Shown: positions 1 to 10,649 of the stretch, one piece after another
How positions within the stretch are numbered: the first letter of the stretch is position 1
Layout of the letters: each line of letters begins with the position of its first letter
From: Prorocentrum cordatum
Taxonomy: Eukaryota; Sar; Dinophyceae; Prorocentrales; Prorocentraceae
Direction: 5' to 3'
DNA length: 64,000 bases
Assembly: GCA_963575745.1 (NCBI GenBank)
Contig: CAUYUJ010009469.1
Span: 378,717 to 442,716 of the forward strand
Translations under genes and position numbers: made by a program
Notes under the pieces: generated by a model
Seen by the model: only the letters and a program-made list of their open reading frames with translations
What the model was told of the DNA's origin: nothing
The model's database searches: none

Positions 1-5
1 GGAAG

Positions 6-737
6 CTAGCGCCTCTGCGGTCCGCGGCGCTGACGATCGAGAAGCATCTGCACCTCTCGCTCCAAGGCTCCTCTCGGCGCGCCGCCCATAAGCTTCCTGC
101 CCTCTTCTCGAACAAGAGCTGCTCGAACTTGGAATTGAACGCGAGAGCCTCGGGCGAACCCCCAAGCAGGAACTGGACTTTGACCATCTCCTCCTTCCCC
201 ATCGACCTTTTTGTTTTTGCCCGCTTCACCTTCAGGATTTTGAAGTGCTCCGCTGCCTTCGTGTCCCCTTCGTCCTGCGACATCTGCCTCTCCCAGAATT
301 CCCAGAATATCTGCAGCTTCTGATCCTCCCCCTGCCCTTCCTGCGCTCGCTGGATGATGGTGCAGGGCCACTCCGAACAGCGCGAGATGAGGAGGCCCTT
401 GAGGATTGGGCGGGGGCCTTCTCCTCTGCTTAGCGTTTCTTGCTTCTCTTTGGCTCTGGACCGCCTCCAGAAACTCTTGGATCACGTCGATTTCGAGCGG
501 CACCAGGAAAGAACTGAGTAACGCGCCTGGCCTCACTCGCAAGTCGGCCGGGCTCGCCAGCTCTAGCTTGCCCACCGCCACGGTGAGGCTGTCGAGGTCC
601 TGGCGACGCTGGCCTCCGCGAGGTGGGGGGCGGTCGTCTCCGCCACCTGCGCCTCCCGCCGCCTCCGCCGCCTGGGACCCCGTGGCAGGCTTCTTGAGTG
701 CTGGTTCCACCGATGCCGTCGCCACCCGCTTGCCCAT
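6..737 (-). CDS. ORF1-like retroelement protein, partial or degenerate (243 codons)
   Basis: An uninterrupted minus-strand frame from ATG at 737 to TAG at 6-8. The N-terminus is basic and Ala/Gly/Pro-rich (residues 1-45). A leucine-rich segment follows (about 46-90, with VGKLELASPADLR), then a Pro-rich stretch with PPHLALFGVALHH, and a charged C-terminus with GAPRGALEREVQMLL. This layout resembles the gag-like ORF1 that accompanies LINEs in dinoflagellate genomes; that is recalled similarity, not a search result. No zinc knuckle is visible. The upstream minus-strand sequence is GGA-rich and gives no promoter. It could instead be a host exon or a chance frame in GC-rich DNA. Confidence 0.4.
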   Translation of the reverse strand: MGKRVATASVEPALKKPATGSQAAEAAGGAGGGDDRPPPRGGQRRQDLDSLTVAVGKLELASPADLRVRPGALLSSFLVPLEIDVIQEFLEAVQSQREARNAKQRRRPPPNPQGPPHLALFGVALHHHPASAGRAGGGSEAADILGILGEADVAGRRGHEGSGALQNPEGEAGKNKKVDGEGGDGQSPVPAWGFARGSRVQFQVRAALVREEGRKLMGGAPRGALEREVQMLLDRQRRGPQRR

Positions 738-1295
738 TCAGGCAAGCTTTGCAATCGTTTCGGGCATGGGCGGATGAGGAGGAGGAGGAGGAGGCGGAGG
801 AGGAGGAGGAGGAAATGGAAGAGGAAAGATAGGAGGACGGGGAGGAGGGCGAGGAACAAAAAAAGAAAGGATAATCAATGAGAGCAGCAGAGGCCCCCGG
901 AGGCCCTGGAGGTTCCCAGAGGCCCCAAACCGTTTGAGATCCCTGGACGCCCCGGGAGGCCCTCAAAGAGCAACAAAACAAAAATACCCAGAAACCTCGA
1001 TCTTCGATCTTCGAGCCTCGATCCTCTGGTGGTGGTATTGGAGGGGAACTTAATTGGGGGGTGAAGAAAAGGGCCGGGCCCTTTAAGGCTTCTTTTGCAA
1101 GCAGCAGGGGTTCAACAAAGGCCTTGAAGGGCCGCTTCCGGTTTTTTCACCCCCAATGTAGTCGTTGATTCGAGGATGGGGTCTTGAGAGGTGGAGACCT
1201 TCGGATAGAAAGGGGTCCAAATGTGGATTCCGGTTGTTTGAGGTGCCGCGCCCCTATCACTTCATCCCTATTTTTGAACCGCCAATTTAGGTCAC
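738..1295. other. Non-coding stretch with a GGA tract
   Basis: Positions 772-846 are a broken GGA microsatellite. Near 990-1025 short CCTCGATC-like words recur, and they recur again at 1560-1620. No gene is visible in the rest. Confidence 0.5.
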
Positions 1296-1543
1296 GGTGA
1301 CCCAAAAGGGTGTCCAGCTGCAAGAGGGTGGTGCAATAGATTTGGGGCAATTGTGTTGCAAATGTACTTCGCCGGACAATTGTATTGTCTCGCATTGCAG
1401 CGAATGTATTGCACGCGAAAGTTCAACAACACATTTGCGCCCCAGGGTGTATTGCACGCCCCAGATGTAATGCAATCGCACAAACCTATTGCACCAAATC
1501 TAGTGCAGCACCCCCTGGTCGCAGGACCCCCTTTCGGGTCACC
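1296..1543. repeat. Imperfect terminal inverted repeat element, about 248 bp
   Basis: The left end (GGTGACCCAAAAGGG at 1296) is matched in inverted orientation by the right end (CTTTCGGGTCACC ending at 1543). The arms run about 55 bp at roughly 75-80 percent identity by eye. Between them the word ATTGCA/TGCAAT recurs many times. It could form a long hairpin and looks like a miniature inverted-repeat element. No target duplication is evident. Confidence 0.55.
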
Positions 1544-1689
1544 CCCCATTACCACCCGCTCGAGATCCTCAAACCTCGAGCCTCGATCCCCTCGACCCAC
1601 GAACCTCGATCCCTGCGGCACTGGTACACCCAGCGGCGGCCTCGTGCCGCGAGGTCGGCGGCGCCGGCGCGTTGACCGCCGCTGGGGGC

Positions 1690-1755
1690 TCGCCGGCCCT
1701 GCGCAAGTTCTCGGGCTTGACGGACATCTGCTGGCCCGACCTCTGTGGCCCGCCC
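1690..1755 (-). pseudogene. Remnant of the ELNGxxG domain C-terminal strand
   Basis: The minus strand encodes SGQQMSVKPENLR, which matches the end of the domain seen complete at 11340-12671 (SGQRLSVRPANLR). The upstream part of the domain is absent, so this is a truncated exon or pseudo-exon. Confidence 0.5.
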
Positions 1756-1950
1756 TCGGACTCGCCCTCCGTCCACTTCCTCGTCCCCCGGGCACTCTGC
1801 ACCCCCTGGTTCCTCCTGCTCGTCCTTAGTTCCTCGTTCTCCTTACCTTTCCCTTCCCTTTTCCTCCTTCTCCCCCCCGTCCCCCTTCCATCCTCCCCTT
1901 TGGATCTGGGGTAATCGTGCCCAGGCCCTTTTTCCCAACCATCCTTCTCC

Positions 1951-2880
1951 CATGCGTTTCACCCACCCAGCACAGCGTTTCGTGGCCCCATACGGAACTC
2001 CACCGACACTCCCAGTGGCACCGCCCGCGTGCGTCCGCCACCACCCAGCACAGCCCTTGCTCCCTGCGTTTCACCCACCCAATACAGCGTTTCGTGGCCC
2101 CATAAGGAGCTCCACAGACAGTCCCACTGGCACCGTTTCGTGGCCCCATAGGGAGCTCCACCGAAGGTGCCAGTGGCACCGCCCGCGTGCGTCCGCCACC
2201 ACCCAGCACACCCCCTGCTCCCTGCGTTTCACCCACCCAATACAGCGTCTCGTGGCCACATAGGGAGCTCCACCGAAGGTGTCAGTGGCACCGGCCGCGT
2301 GCACCCGCCACCACCCAGCACAGCCTTTGCTCCCTGCGTTTCGCCCACCCAATACAGCGTTTCGTGGCCCCATCGGGGGCTCCACCGAAGGTCCCAGTGG
2401 CACCGGCCGCATGCGGCCGCCACAACCCAGCACAGCCTTTGCTGCTCCACCGAAGGGTCCCAGTGGCACCGCCCGCATGCGTCCGCCACCACCCAGCACA
2501 GCCCTTGCTCCCTGCGTTTCACCCACCCAGTACAACGTTTCGTGGCCCCATAGGGAGCTTCACCGAAGGTCCCAGCGGCACCGCCCGCATGCGTCAGCCA
2601 CCACCCAGCACAGCTCTTGCTCCCTGTGCTTCACCCGCCCAGTACAGCGCTTCGTGGCTCCATAAGGGGGCTCCGCCGAAGGTCCCAGTGGCACCGCCCG
2701 CATGCGTCAGCCACCACCCAGCACAGCCCTTGCTCCTTGCGTTTCACCCACCCAATACGGCTTTCCGTGGAAGGTCCCAGTGGCACCGCCCGCATACGTC
2801 AGCCACCACCCAGCACAGCCGTTGCTCCCTGCGTTTCACCCATCCAGTACAGCGCTTCGTGGCCCCATAAGGAGCGCCAC
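1951..2880. repeat. Minisatellite array, 111-bp unit, about 8 copies
   Basis: The anchor word TGCGTTTCACCCACCC recurs at about 1953, 2063, 2222, 2333, 2512, 2624, 2735 and 2829. Most spacings are 110-112 bp; two are lengthened by partial internal duplications and one is shortened. Because 111 is 37 codons, several frames on both strands stay open for 100-230 codons. These are read here as a by-product of the repeat, not as genes. Confidence 0.9.
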
Positions 2881-2989
2881 CGACGAAAATATTCATAATT
2901 GCGGTACTCACAACTGCATATGGTTGGGTCCTTCGCCAGGCTAAATGTGTTTTCTGATGCCCTTCATGCTTTCCTTCGTACCTTCTTGT

Positions 2990-3150
2990 CCCTCCTCCTG
3001 CTCCTCCTCCTCCTCCTCCTCCTCCTCCTCCTCCTCCTCTTGCTCTCTCCCTTCCTCATTTCTCCCTCCCCCCTCTCTCCTCCTCCATCTTCCGCCTTCC
3101 ATCATCGTCCCTTCCTCCATCCTCCTCGCTCCTCCTCGCTCTTCCATGGT
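2990..3150. repeat. CCT/CTC polypyrimidine microsatellite
   Basis: A nearly pure pyrimidine tract dominated by CTC triplets, directly upstream of the LINE endonuclease fragment. Confidence 0.9.
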
Positions 3151-3680
3151 GTGGCCCATGAGACAGGTTGGTGCGCAAACAGGGATTGTTTCGCAGTTTT
3201 GTCCCCAACTGTTTTGAATGCCAACGGATTCCCCGTGCCAGGGTATTGTAATACTAAAGTGTTGTGGCCTCGGTGTTGGTATCATCGCGCTCCAAATGCT
3301 AGAACATTTCCAGACTTCATAAACAAGGCCGCCAGTCTTGACGTTCCAGGACATCAGCCGCGTTGCCTAGAATCTGTCTTTTTGGCCGACTCCGTTGGCC
3401 TGAATGAAGGAAACCTCGCCGCTCTCGCCAGCGTGGTTCAAGTCGCTTCTGACAACGCCCTGCCGCTGATCATGGCAGGTGATTTGTACGTGTGCCCGAG
3501 CAAAGTGATCAAACTGAGTTTCCTACCGTAGCTGCGGTCCAGGTCGTTGCCCCATGCACACACAAGTCCTACACCAAGAAGAGCAAGTCAACTATTGACT
3601 ATTTTGTGGGGTGCAGATATTTCGAGAACTTCTTGAAGCAGCCCAAGAGTTTTGGTAGACTACCCATGCAGTTCGCATAG
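3150..3680 (+). pseudogene. LINE endonuclease (exonuclease-endonuclease-phosphatase fold), degenerate
   Basis: The frame ending at 3531 contains FLADSVGLNEGNLAALASVV followed by LPLIMAGDLYVCPSKV, which fits the GDxN-type metal-binding region of LINE endonucleases, with the Asn lost. After a frameshift near 3490, another frame carries KSTIDYFVGCRYFENFL, the conserved IDYFV segment near the end of such domains. The endonuclease would nick target DNA for retrotransposition. The N-terminal WNA/QE motifs are missing and the CCT tract lies directly upstream. It is an inactive remnant. Confidence 0.7.
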
Positions 3681-3689
3681 ACCAGTAGT

Positions 3690-4305
3690 TGGGGATACGG
3701 TGATCAGGGCCACGTACCTCATCGCTGTGCTGGAACAAACGCAGTATTTACATGTTTCGGACCCAGTGGGCTAGGGGCAAGTATCACTGACAAGGGGAGG
3801 GAGGTGTGCCAGTGCCAGTCCAGCCCAAATCTTGAGAAACTTTCCTGGCCGTGGTGAACACCACCTACGGCTACCTCGTGGGCGACACATCCCGCGCGCT
3901 CAGCATCATCACAGACGCGCCGTTGAGAAGTATCGGGCGCAGAGCCCAGGTGCCAAGTACGCAGTGGAAACCTGCCAAGGCTATTGATGCCCAGGATAGG
4001 AGTTGGAGGAATGCAGCAGCTAGCCTCAGATGGCTTGAGGATGATCTCGAGGAGTGCCACCAAGTCCACCTTGATCTTGCATCGCCGCCAGGTGCTTTAG
4101 ATGTTGTGGCGGTGTGCCCGGCACTCATCAATCGCGTGCGCACCTGCGTCCAGGCCCCGCTGTCGGACGCTGCCATACGGGGGCCTCGCTCCGAACTCCT
4201 CGGGAAGTGTTCGGCAACCTTGGTGCGAAGATCGCCGGCGCCCTCGATCGAGGAATCGCTCGGGGCCGCCATGGCGATCGGCAATCATGAAGGCATTATG
4301 TGAAG
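3690..4305 (+). pseudogene. LINE linker region between endonuclease and reverse transcriptase, degenerate
   Basis: The open frame 3851-4303 includes GRRAQVPSTQWKPAKAI and a helical, acidic segment (RWLEDDLEECHQ). This composition is typical of the poorly conserved linker between the two LINE domains. No catalytic motif is expected here. The assignment rests mainly on position between the endonuclease remnant and the reverse-transcriptase remnant on the same strand. Confidence 0.5.
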
Positions 4306-4434
4306 GAGACCATGTGCAAAGGTGTCGGGTGTGCCCATCGCTGGGGCAGTAGCCTTGCATCATGGCGACCGTCTAGAGTCTGGAGTCCTTATCGAGCTAG
4401 GTGGTCAGGGCGACCCTGTTAAAAGGCCGACGAC

Positions 4435-4520
4435 CTGTCTGTCTGTCTGTCTGTCTGCCTGCCTGTCTGCCTGTGTGTACGTGCGTGCGTGCGTGCGTGC
4501 GTATGCGTGCGTGCGTGGCC
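4435..4520. repeat. CTGT / GTGC tetranucleotide microsatellite
   Basis: CTGT repeats grade into GTGC repeats within the LINE remnant. This is a later expansion inside it. Confidence 0.9.
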
Positions 4521-4970
4521 AGTATCTGGCCAGATCAGCTTCGGTCGGCAAGCCGAAGCTTCAATCGCGTCACTGCTAAGGCCTGGGAGGAGCTCCGCCC
4601 GAGAAACTTTAGCCTCCTGGAAGACGTCCTGCCTGACCTCGTGCGCAGGCTCCTCATAGCCATCCAGAAAAGTGGACGCCTTCCCCTATCAAATTAGGGC
4701 AATCGCGGCGGTGCTCATTGAAAAACGCAAGCCAGGTCCTAACCCAGGTCTTAGCTACAGGGGCATTTGTATGATGCCTGGTCTTCAAAGAGTCTGTGGC
4801 TAACATCGGCAACTCGAGTTTCGAGCCTTTGGATCGAGCTCGTCCTCGGAAGTATCTGGCGCACCAAGATGGCAGAGGTGTTCTGGGAATAATCCTCGAG
4901 CAAGCAATGCTTGCTGAAGGACATTTCTTGGGAGACAATAAAAGTCTCCCAGCAACTCTGAGCATGTAGA
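4521..4970 (+). pseudogene. LINE reverse transcriptase N-terminal fragment, degenerate
   Basis: Encoded in pieces: SASRSFNRVTAKAWEELRPR then NFSLLEDVLPDLVRRLLIAI, which matches the pattern of the LINE reverse-transcriptase fingers (shuffled G-x-D-x-x-x-P-R equivalent). After stops, KYLAHQDGRGVLGIILEQAM and LAEGHFLGDNKSLPATLS follow. The YADD palm motif is not seen. Stops and frame changes show it is dead. Confidence 0.6.
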
Positions 4971-5285
4971 CGGGCAGGTTTGGAGAGAGCAGGTCCAGAA
5001 GACAAACTTCTCGGATTCGTCAGTCATCGTTGGCAGCATCTAATACCGAGCGCCCAGCAAGGCGGCCACTCGCACATCAGCCTTGCCCGCCGGCTGCCCG
5101 ATGACAGGGATAGAAACAGCATGTTGGGCTGCGTCTTCTGCCGGGCAACAATCTTGTTTTTCGCCAATCGACATCTTGGTGGCCCAGGGGCCCCGAGGTG
5201 CAGCCGACGATTTCCATCGACGATTGTATTTTTTGGCCGGACACAGCTGCAATCCACGCGCATTGACTGCAAATTAGCCACGGCC

Positions 5286-5531
5286 TCAACAAGCATGCCT
5301 CAGTCGATCGTCCTCGAGCTTCAGTGTGGCACCGCCAGGCGTAAGGCTGCCGCTGTGGCGTCCACGCCCGGGATCCAGGCCGATCTTGAGACCGAGCTCG
5401 GGCATTGAGCTGTCTACGAGCGCCCAGCCCGGGGCGCGAAGCCAGACGTGGCCAGCTGTGGCCACGCTCCCATCCACATAAACGTCACCAGCGAACAAGT
5501 CGTCGGGCGAAAGCCCGCCGCGGGGCCACAA
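5286..5531 (-). pseudogene. RNase H-like domain fragment of a LINE, minus strand
   Basis: The minus strand reads DVYVDGSVATAGHVWLRAPG followed by WALVD. The DGS motif holds the first catalytic Asp of RNase H, and a following Gly-Trp-Ala-Val strand is typical of RNase H domains in dinoflagellate LINEs. Further along on the same strand, in another frame (5024-5250), MRVDCSCVRPKNTIVDGNRR could be the second Asp region. It is oriented against the plus-strand LINE at 3150-4970, so two elements meet tail to tail near 4980. Confidence 0.55.
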
Positions 5532-5639
5532 GACACCCTCCCGACCTTGATGGTTGGGGGGTCCAATGAGGCAAATTCTGGCACTCTAAGAGGGGCCAGG
5601 CTAATTAGGTCACCCCCCTCTGTCTTGAGCGATCTCTTC

Positions 5640-5850
5640 CAAGATGGCTCCAAAAACGCCTCCAAGGCTTCCAAAAGCACCCCAAGAGGGCCCCAAGGAG
5701 GCCCCAAGATGCCCCCAAGCTGCCCCCGACAGACTCCCAAGAGGCCCCCCAGAGGTCACAAGAGGCTCTCCGAAGCTCACCGAAGCACACATAAGGCCCT
5801 GGGGTCCGCCAGGGGGCGCCCAAGACGCCTCGAAAGGCCCAAAAGCTCGC
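5640..5850 (+). repeat. Family S: CCCAAGAGGCC-rich degenerate repeat
   Basis: Short words around CCCCAAGAGGCC recur every 10-20 bp with much variation. The same texture is seen at 27030-27880, 33655-33775, 34770-35210, 35370-35800 and 39140-39830, and in reverse at 54620-54735. Confidence 0.7.
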
Positions 5851-6295
5851 CATTGTCCTCCTCCTCCTCCTCCTCCTTTTCCTCCCCCTCCTTTTTCTCC
5901 CCTCATTCCTCCTCCTTCCTTCGATTTCTGGGGTACGACGGTTTCTCCAGCTCTTTGTCTCTCTGTATGCTTCCCCACATCCCTGATCAGGGCAATTCGT
6001 ATGGACATCGTTGCTGGAGGGGCTGGTGGGGTTACTTTTTTTCGTTCGCGAGCGCGCAAGAGAACGCCAGGCGCCGTCAAGGAACGCGGCTAACGAGCAG
6101 CGGACTACATTCCGCACTAGAGCGCACAAGAGGCTGGCGGGGATACTTTGTTTGATTCGCGGCCCGCAAGGAAAAGTCCAGAGGGAGGTAAGAGCTGGCG
6201 GGGATACGCGAAACGTCAAGAAATTCTCATCGAGCAAGAAATCGTTGGTAACTAATATTTGGTCAAGCACCCTCAGTCGGGAACCCTGATCACAA
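5851..6295. other. CCT tract then unannotated sequence
   Basis: 5853-5925 is a CCT microsatellite. In 6015-6215 the phrase GCTGGCGGGGATAC occurs about three times. No gene is seen. Confidence 0.5.
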
Positions 6296-7545
6296 CAGAT
6301 TTCCCCAATGATTCCTGAATCAGAACTGCAAAATAATAATCATTAATACATATTCCTTCGTAATGCATCCGGATATTGGAACCCTTTAAACAAATCTCGA
6401 CCGAAAAGGAACCATTCATACGGAATCCTCAACTGGGAACCCTTTTATGCAAGAACCCTTAGCAAGGAACCCTGAAGAAAGAAACCGCGCCAGGGAACCA
6501 TTCGTACAGATCCCGTCTGACACAATATTTACTACGAATTCCGACATAGGGTGTACATCCTACGGATTTCTTAAAAACAAGACCTTGACATGTACTCTAA
6601 ATGAAGGAACCGTTAGGACGGACAGGACATCTGTGATAGGGAACCCTGAATCGCGGACTATTCGCAGGGAGCCCTGACTAATGGAACCCTAATAAGGAAT
6701 CCTCGCCGCGATCCTAAATAAAGAACAGTGATTCCGAAATCCTTAGTAGGGGATCCGTGGTGCGGAATCCTTAATGGGAAATTCTGCGTAAGGAAACCTT
6801 GGTTAAAAACAAGGTACCCCCAGTAACGAATTCGATATCAACAAATTCAAACTTGGAGTCCATGGCAAAGAACCAACAACCAAGAATTCTTCGTACGACT
6901 CTTTAAAAACAAGCCTGGAAAATAATACTAACCGAAGGGTCTTCCGTAAGGAATCGTTAGTACAGGACCCTATACACATACAACTTACTACTGAATCCTT
7001 CAAACGAAATCCTCAACTGGGAATCCGTAGCACGGGGTCCTTAATACATAACCCTCAAATTTCAGAAATGATATTTCGTGAGGACTCCTGCGCCGGGATA
7101 ATACGGAAACCTTGGACGGGACGGACGGGACACCTCCACACGTACTCCCGGGCACAGACATACTCCCAAGTAGGCAGTGCTTAACGAGAAATCATGTGCA
7201 AACGTGCCTTTGATAAGCGGGTCCTCAGAGGGAACCCTACGTGAGGAGTCCTTCGTGCACATACCTTAATGGGACGTCCTTCTCACGACGTCGTAAGGAT
7301 CTGTGTCCCTCAGTAGGGAATCGTCATCAAGGCGTTCTTGGTAAAGAATCCATACGAGGGAAGCCTGGCGAAGAACTCCTCTACAGATAATGATTATTCA
7401 AGAATCCGTAGTCGGGAATCATGACTCAATAATCCTTCCTAGGAATTCCTCATACGGGGATGTTCCATAACAAATTCGTCATGCAGACTCCCTGATAGGG
7501 AATTCTCAATCGGGAACCCTGCGGTGACTGTGCCAACAGGCCAAG
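6296..7545. repeat. AT-richer degenerate array built on GGAACCCT / GGAATCCTT
   Basis: About 1.2 kb with lower GC than its surroundings, made of variable units of about 18-25 bp containing GGAACCCT(N)A and GGAATCCTT. Units are strongly diverged and no reading frame persists. The GGAATCCTT core is shared with the 27-bp array at 55965-58015. Confidence 0.65.
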
Positions 7546-7554
7546 CGCACTCAA

Positions 7555-7745
7555 CAAGGAATCCTTGACCCAGCTCTAGTTGGATCCTCGTAAAGCGGGA
7601 TCCAAGTTTAATAGGCTCGCATTAGAGCTGGGTCGAGCTGTAAGGGAATTTGATTAGATCTGGATTCAGCTGTAACGGGCTTCTTTTATGGCTGCATCCA
7701 GCCGTCGAGGGACTAGATTAGAGCTGGGTTCTGCCGTATGTTTCT
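7555..7745. repeat. Short degenerate array around GATTAGAGCTGGGTT
   Basis: Four or so units of about 45-50 bp share (G/T)ATTAGAGCTGGGT(T/C) and CAGCCGT/GAGCTGT. Nothing else is recognised up to about 7940. Confidence 0.5.
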
Positions 7746-7949
7746 CATGTCCTCCTCCCCCTCCGCGACCGCGTCCAGCAACACCCCCTTCCCAACAAAC
7801 AAGACCCAAACATACACCACCAAATCTATGAAATCGGGCACTTCATGGATCATACCCGGATGTTTGTCTCAATGCATCCTTGTTTTCCAGGCGCTTGATA
7901 CTTGATGGGCTGGAATCCTTGACATCGCCCAGGGATGCATCGGGTCTGC

Positions 7950-8225
7950 CGCCCCTCCTCCTCCTCCTCCTCCTCCTTCTCCTCCTCCTCTTCCTCCGCC
8001 TCCGCATCGCCCACCTCGCCCTCCTCTCCATCTTTCCACTCCCTTTTCTCCCTTGCCCTCCTGCTTCTTCCTCCTCCCTCCTCCTACCTCCTCCCTTCCT
8101 TCCTCCCCCCTTCCCTCCTCCTCTTCGTCCTCCCCGCTCTCCTCCCGCTCCTCGTCCTGCTTCCACTCCCCTTCCTGCTTCTCCTGCTCCTCCTGCTCCT
8201 CCTCGTCATCTCCCTCCTCCTCTCG
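7950..8225. repeat. CCT-rich polypyrimidine tract
   Basis: A long pyrimidine tract of CCTCCT and CTTCCT words. Open frames on both strands encode only Ser/Leu/Pro or Arg/Glu/Gly runs. Confidence 0.9.
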
Positions 8226-8296
8226 AGTAGAGGATTCGCTACAGAAATGATGTCTGTTCGAATGATACCCGAGAGAAGCCCCGATCAACATCTTTT

Positions 8297-9008
8297 GAGG
8301 GCTATGGGGCTATGGGGCTATTGGGCTATAGGGCGATGGGGCTATGGGGCTATAGGCTATAGGGCTTTAGGGCTATAGGGCTGAGGGGCTATAGGCTCTG
8401 GGGCTCTGGGGCTATAGGGCCAGAGGGCTATGAGTCTATAGGGCTATGGGGCTACAGGGCCATAGGACCTAGAGCTATAGGGCTACAGGGCTATAGGGCC
8501 AGAAGGCTATGAGGCTGCAGGGCTATGGGGCTGGGGAGCTAGGGGGCTCTGGGGCTACAGGGTCATAGGGCGATGACTCTATAGGGCTATGGGGCTATGG
8601 GGCTGTAGGACCATAGGGCTATAGGGCTATAGGGCTGTAGGCATATAACGCTATAGGGCTATAGAGCTATATGGCTGTAGGGCTACAAGGCTAAAAGTCT
8701 ATAGGGCTCAAGGGCTCTAGGGCTATAGTGCTCTAGGATTATAGGACTATAGGGCTACAGGGCTATAGGGATACAGGGATATAGGGCTGTAACGCTATAG
8801 GGCTCTTGGGCTATAGGGCTAGAAGGCTTATGGGCTTCTGCGCTATAGGTCTATAGGGCAATTGTGCTATAGCGCTATAAGGCTACAGGGCTATAGGGCT
8901 ACAGGGCTATAGGACTTGGGGGCTATAGGGCTACAAGGCTATAGGGCTATCAAGCTATAGGTTATAGGGCTCTAAGGCTATAGGGCTGGAAGGCTACTGG
9001 GCTATAAG
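8297..9008. repeat. Minisatellite, GGGCTATAG 9-bp unit
   Basis: About 75-80 degenerate copies of GGGCTATAG, with variants such as GGGCTATGG and GGGCTACAG. The same unit forms a 100-bp array at 49694-49792. Confidence 0.95.
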
Positions 9009-9130
9009 ACAACCGGGCACCCGGGCACCTGGGCACCCGGGCACCCGGGCACCCGGGCACCCGGGCGGCCCGGGCGGCCCGCCTGTGCATCCAGGCGCAC
9101 GTGCATCCGGGCACCCGGGCGGGCCGCGGA
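9009..9130. repeat. Minisatellite, GGGCACCC unit
   Basis: Tandem CCGGGCACCCGGGCAC-type repeats pass into GGCCCGGGC repeats. They are highly GC-rich and self-complementary. A longer version lies at 49799-49985. Confidence 0.9.
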
Positions 9131-9489
9131 AAACAGCGGCAAAACTCAGCTAATATGAATCCGCTAAGACCCCTACAGAAGCAAGCAATGACTGGAGAAC
9201 CATATGCATCCGCTAGGACCCCTACAGAGGCAAGCTCTGGCTGGGGGAATACGAAGAATGCTCCGTCGATCGATAGAGCAACCGACGTGTTTCTCGTACT
9301 TCGACGAGCAGATCGGTTCGGGGGTAAATCAAGTCAGTGGTCGATCCCCCACTCGATCCCTTATCAGCATCCCATTATTGTCCTCCTCCCTGTCCCCCCT
9401 TCGCCCGCTTCCGCGCGCGGCAACCACTAACGAATCGATCCAGCCCTGGGCCGCCCTGCTCTTCGCCGTCGAACTCAGCGCACGACAGT

Positions 9490-9846
9490 GGCCAGCAGAG
9501 GGGAGGTGGGTCAGACATGTTTTCCCAGGGCGGATGCGTGCTCCTGAGGCGGTGCGAGGCGTGCCCCGAATGCGGGGAGTGGAACGGCCACGCGCCCTGC
9601 ATTCATCTCCCGACCTCGCTGCCCGGGTTGCCCAATGATTACCAGGGGGCTATTCAGCCCGCGCCTGGGTATCGATCCTCGGGGATCTCGGCATGCGGTG
9701 ACTGTGGATATATCTGGCCCTCCAAGGGCTCGACTACATCCATGTCGACCGCCTGCCGAGGTCCTGAATATCGATCCCCCAGGCGATGGTTAATGGACAA
9801 ATCCAAGTCTCGAAGAATTGCCCAGCCTGGCGCGTCCCTGGCATGA
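9490..9846 (+). CDS. Possible exon with cysteine pairs, unrecognised
   Basis: A plus-strand frame carries RRCEACPECGEWNGHAPC and later SACGDCGYIWPSKG, giving Cys-x-x-Cys pairs that could bind zinc. No family is recognised and no start, splice site or promoter stands out. The minus strand is also open over 9654-9869. It may be chance in GC-rich DNA. Confidence 0.2.
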   Translation, partial: GQQRGGGSDMFSQGGCVLLRRCEACPECGEWNGHAPCIHLPTSLPGLPNDYQGAIQPAPGYRSSGISACGDCGYIWPSKGSTTSMSTACRGPEYRSPRRWLMDKSKSRRIAQPGASLA

Positions 9847-9849
9847 TGG

Positions 9850-10255
9850 AGAAAAACAGACAAGCGCACTGGTATGCAGGCTCTGGCGCAATCCTACATT
9901 TCCCCTACCTCCTCATCTCCCAATTCATCACTAAGCGAATACTCATGCATATTCCTCCCAATGCTGCACGTGAGCCACTGGAGTATGTATCTGCGATCTT
10001 GGCAGGTCTCGTGAATGCTTGGGGCGATAGTCATCTGCGTGCCCGTCCATGGAAAACTTGGCGTAAGTGAAGGTTATGACACCTCGTCGCGGTTGCCCCA
10101 CAGACAGACCCCCCCAATGGCCTCCAACAGTCGTGCACATGATAACGAATCCCAGTTCACGGGGTGGCGACAGACATGAGACGGTCCCTTTGAGTCCTGG
10201 GCCGAGGCCTTGGGCTCCACGAAGCTTCTTTGGCATCCGCCGCCTCCAAATGGGT
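9850..10255. other. No gene recognised
   Basis: Mixed-composition sequence without a long convincing frame or tandem structure. Confidence 0.4.
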
Positions 10256-10259
10256 ACGG

Positions 10260-10628
10260 CCCCAAGACCCCCGACCTCGTGATTTGCTCACAACGTGGAC
10301 CCCCAGAGGTCTTGATCCATTCCGCGGGACCGGTTTTCCATCCTGAGTGTTTTTTTATGAGCATCGGGCGCAAGAGGGTATGGAAGCAATACCCAAAGAC
10401 GCCGGCGTGGAAACATGAAGACGACCATCCCCCGACACTCCCCAGAGCCCCGACGTCGTGTTGTTTGTTCATAACTTCGACCCCCAGAAGCTGGACCCCT
10501 TCCTCGGGACCTGTTTGTCATCCCGAGTCGTTCTGTTGACGGTCCGCGGTCCTGGCGCCCGGCGAGGGACCCCGGAGGCCGAGCAACCTCCTGCCGTGAT
10601 GTTTTCCCAACGCGAGGGGGTCTGGGCC
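10260..10628 (+). repeat. Family B, two copies in tandem
   Basis: Two units (about 10260-10400 and 10448-10628) share CCCCGACNTCGTG, then GACCCCCAGAGGTCT, then GGGACCGGTTTTCCATCC. Other copies lie at 37347-37520, 50934-51118 and, reversed, 41160-41280. The best copy begins CCCAGACCCCC and ends GGGGGTCTGGG, a short terminal inverted repeat. Confidence 0.75.
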
Positions 10629-10649
10629 CCCCCGGGTGCCGCGCGAACA

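Larger units (their letters stand above)
8240..9265 (+). mobile_element. Diverged family-A relative with two internal minisatellites
   Basis: The left flank (AATGATACCCGAGAGAAGCC near 8256) and right flank (CGCTAGGACCCCTACAGAGG near 9208) match the interior of the family-A element at 49617-50170. The order is the same: left flank, GGGCTATAG array, GGGCACCC array, right flank. The terminal inverted repeats seen at 49617-50170 are not recognisable here. It appears to be an older, end-eroded copy whose first minisatellite has grown to about 700 bp. Confidence 0.65.

Noticed and set aside
1745-2870. Overlapping 100-230 codon frames over the 111-bp array
   Set aside because: The unit is a multiple of three, so all frames without a stop stay open. 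No domain or codon bias supports coding.
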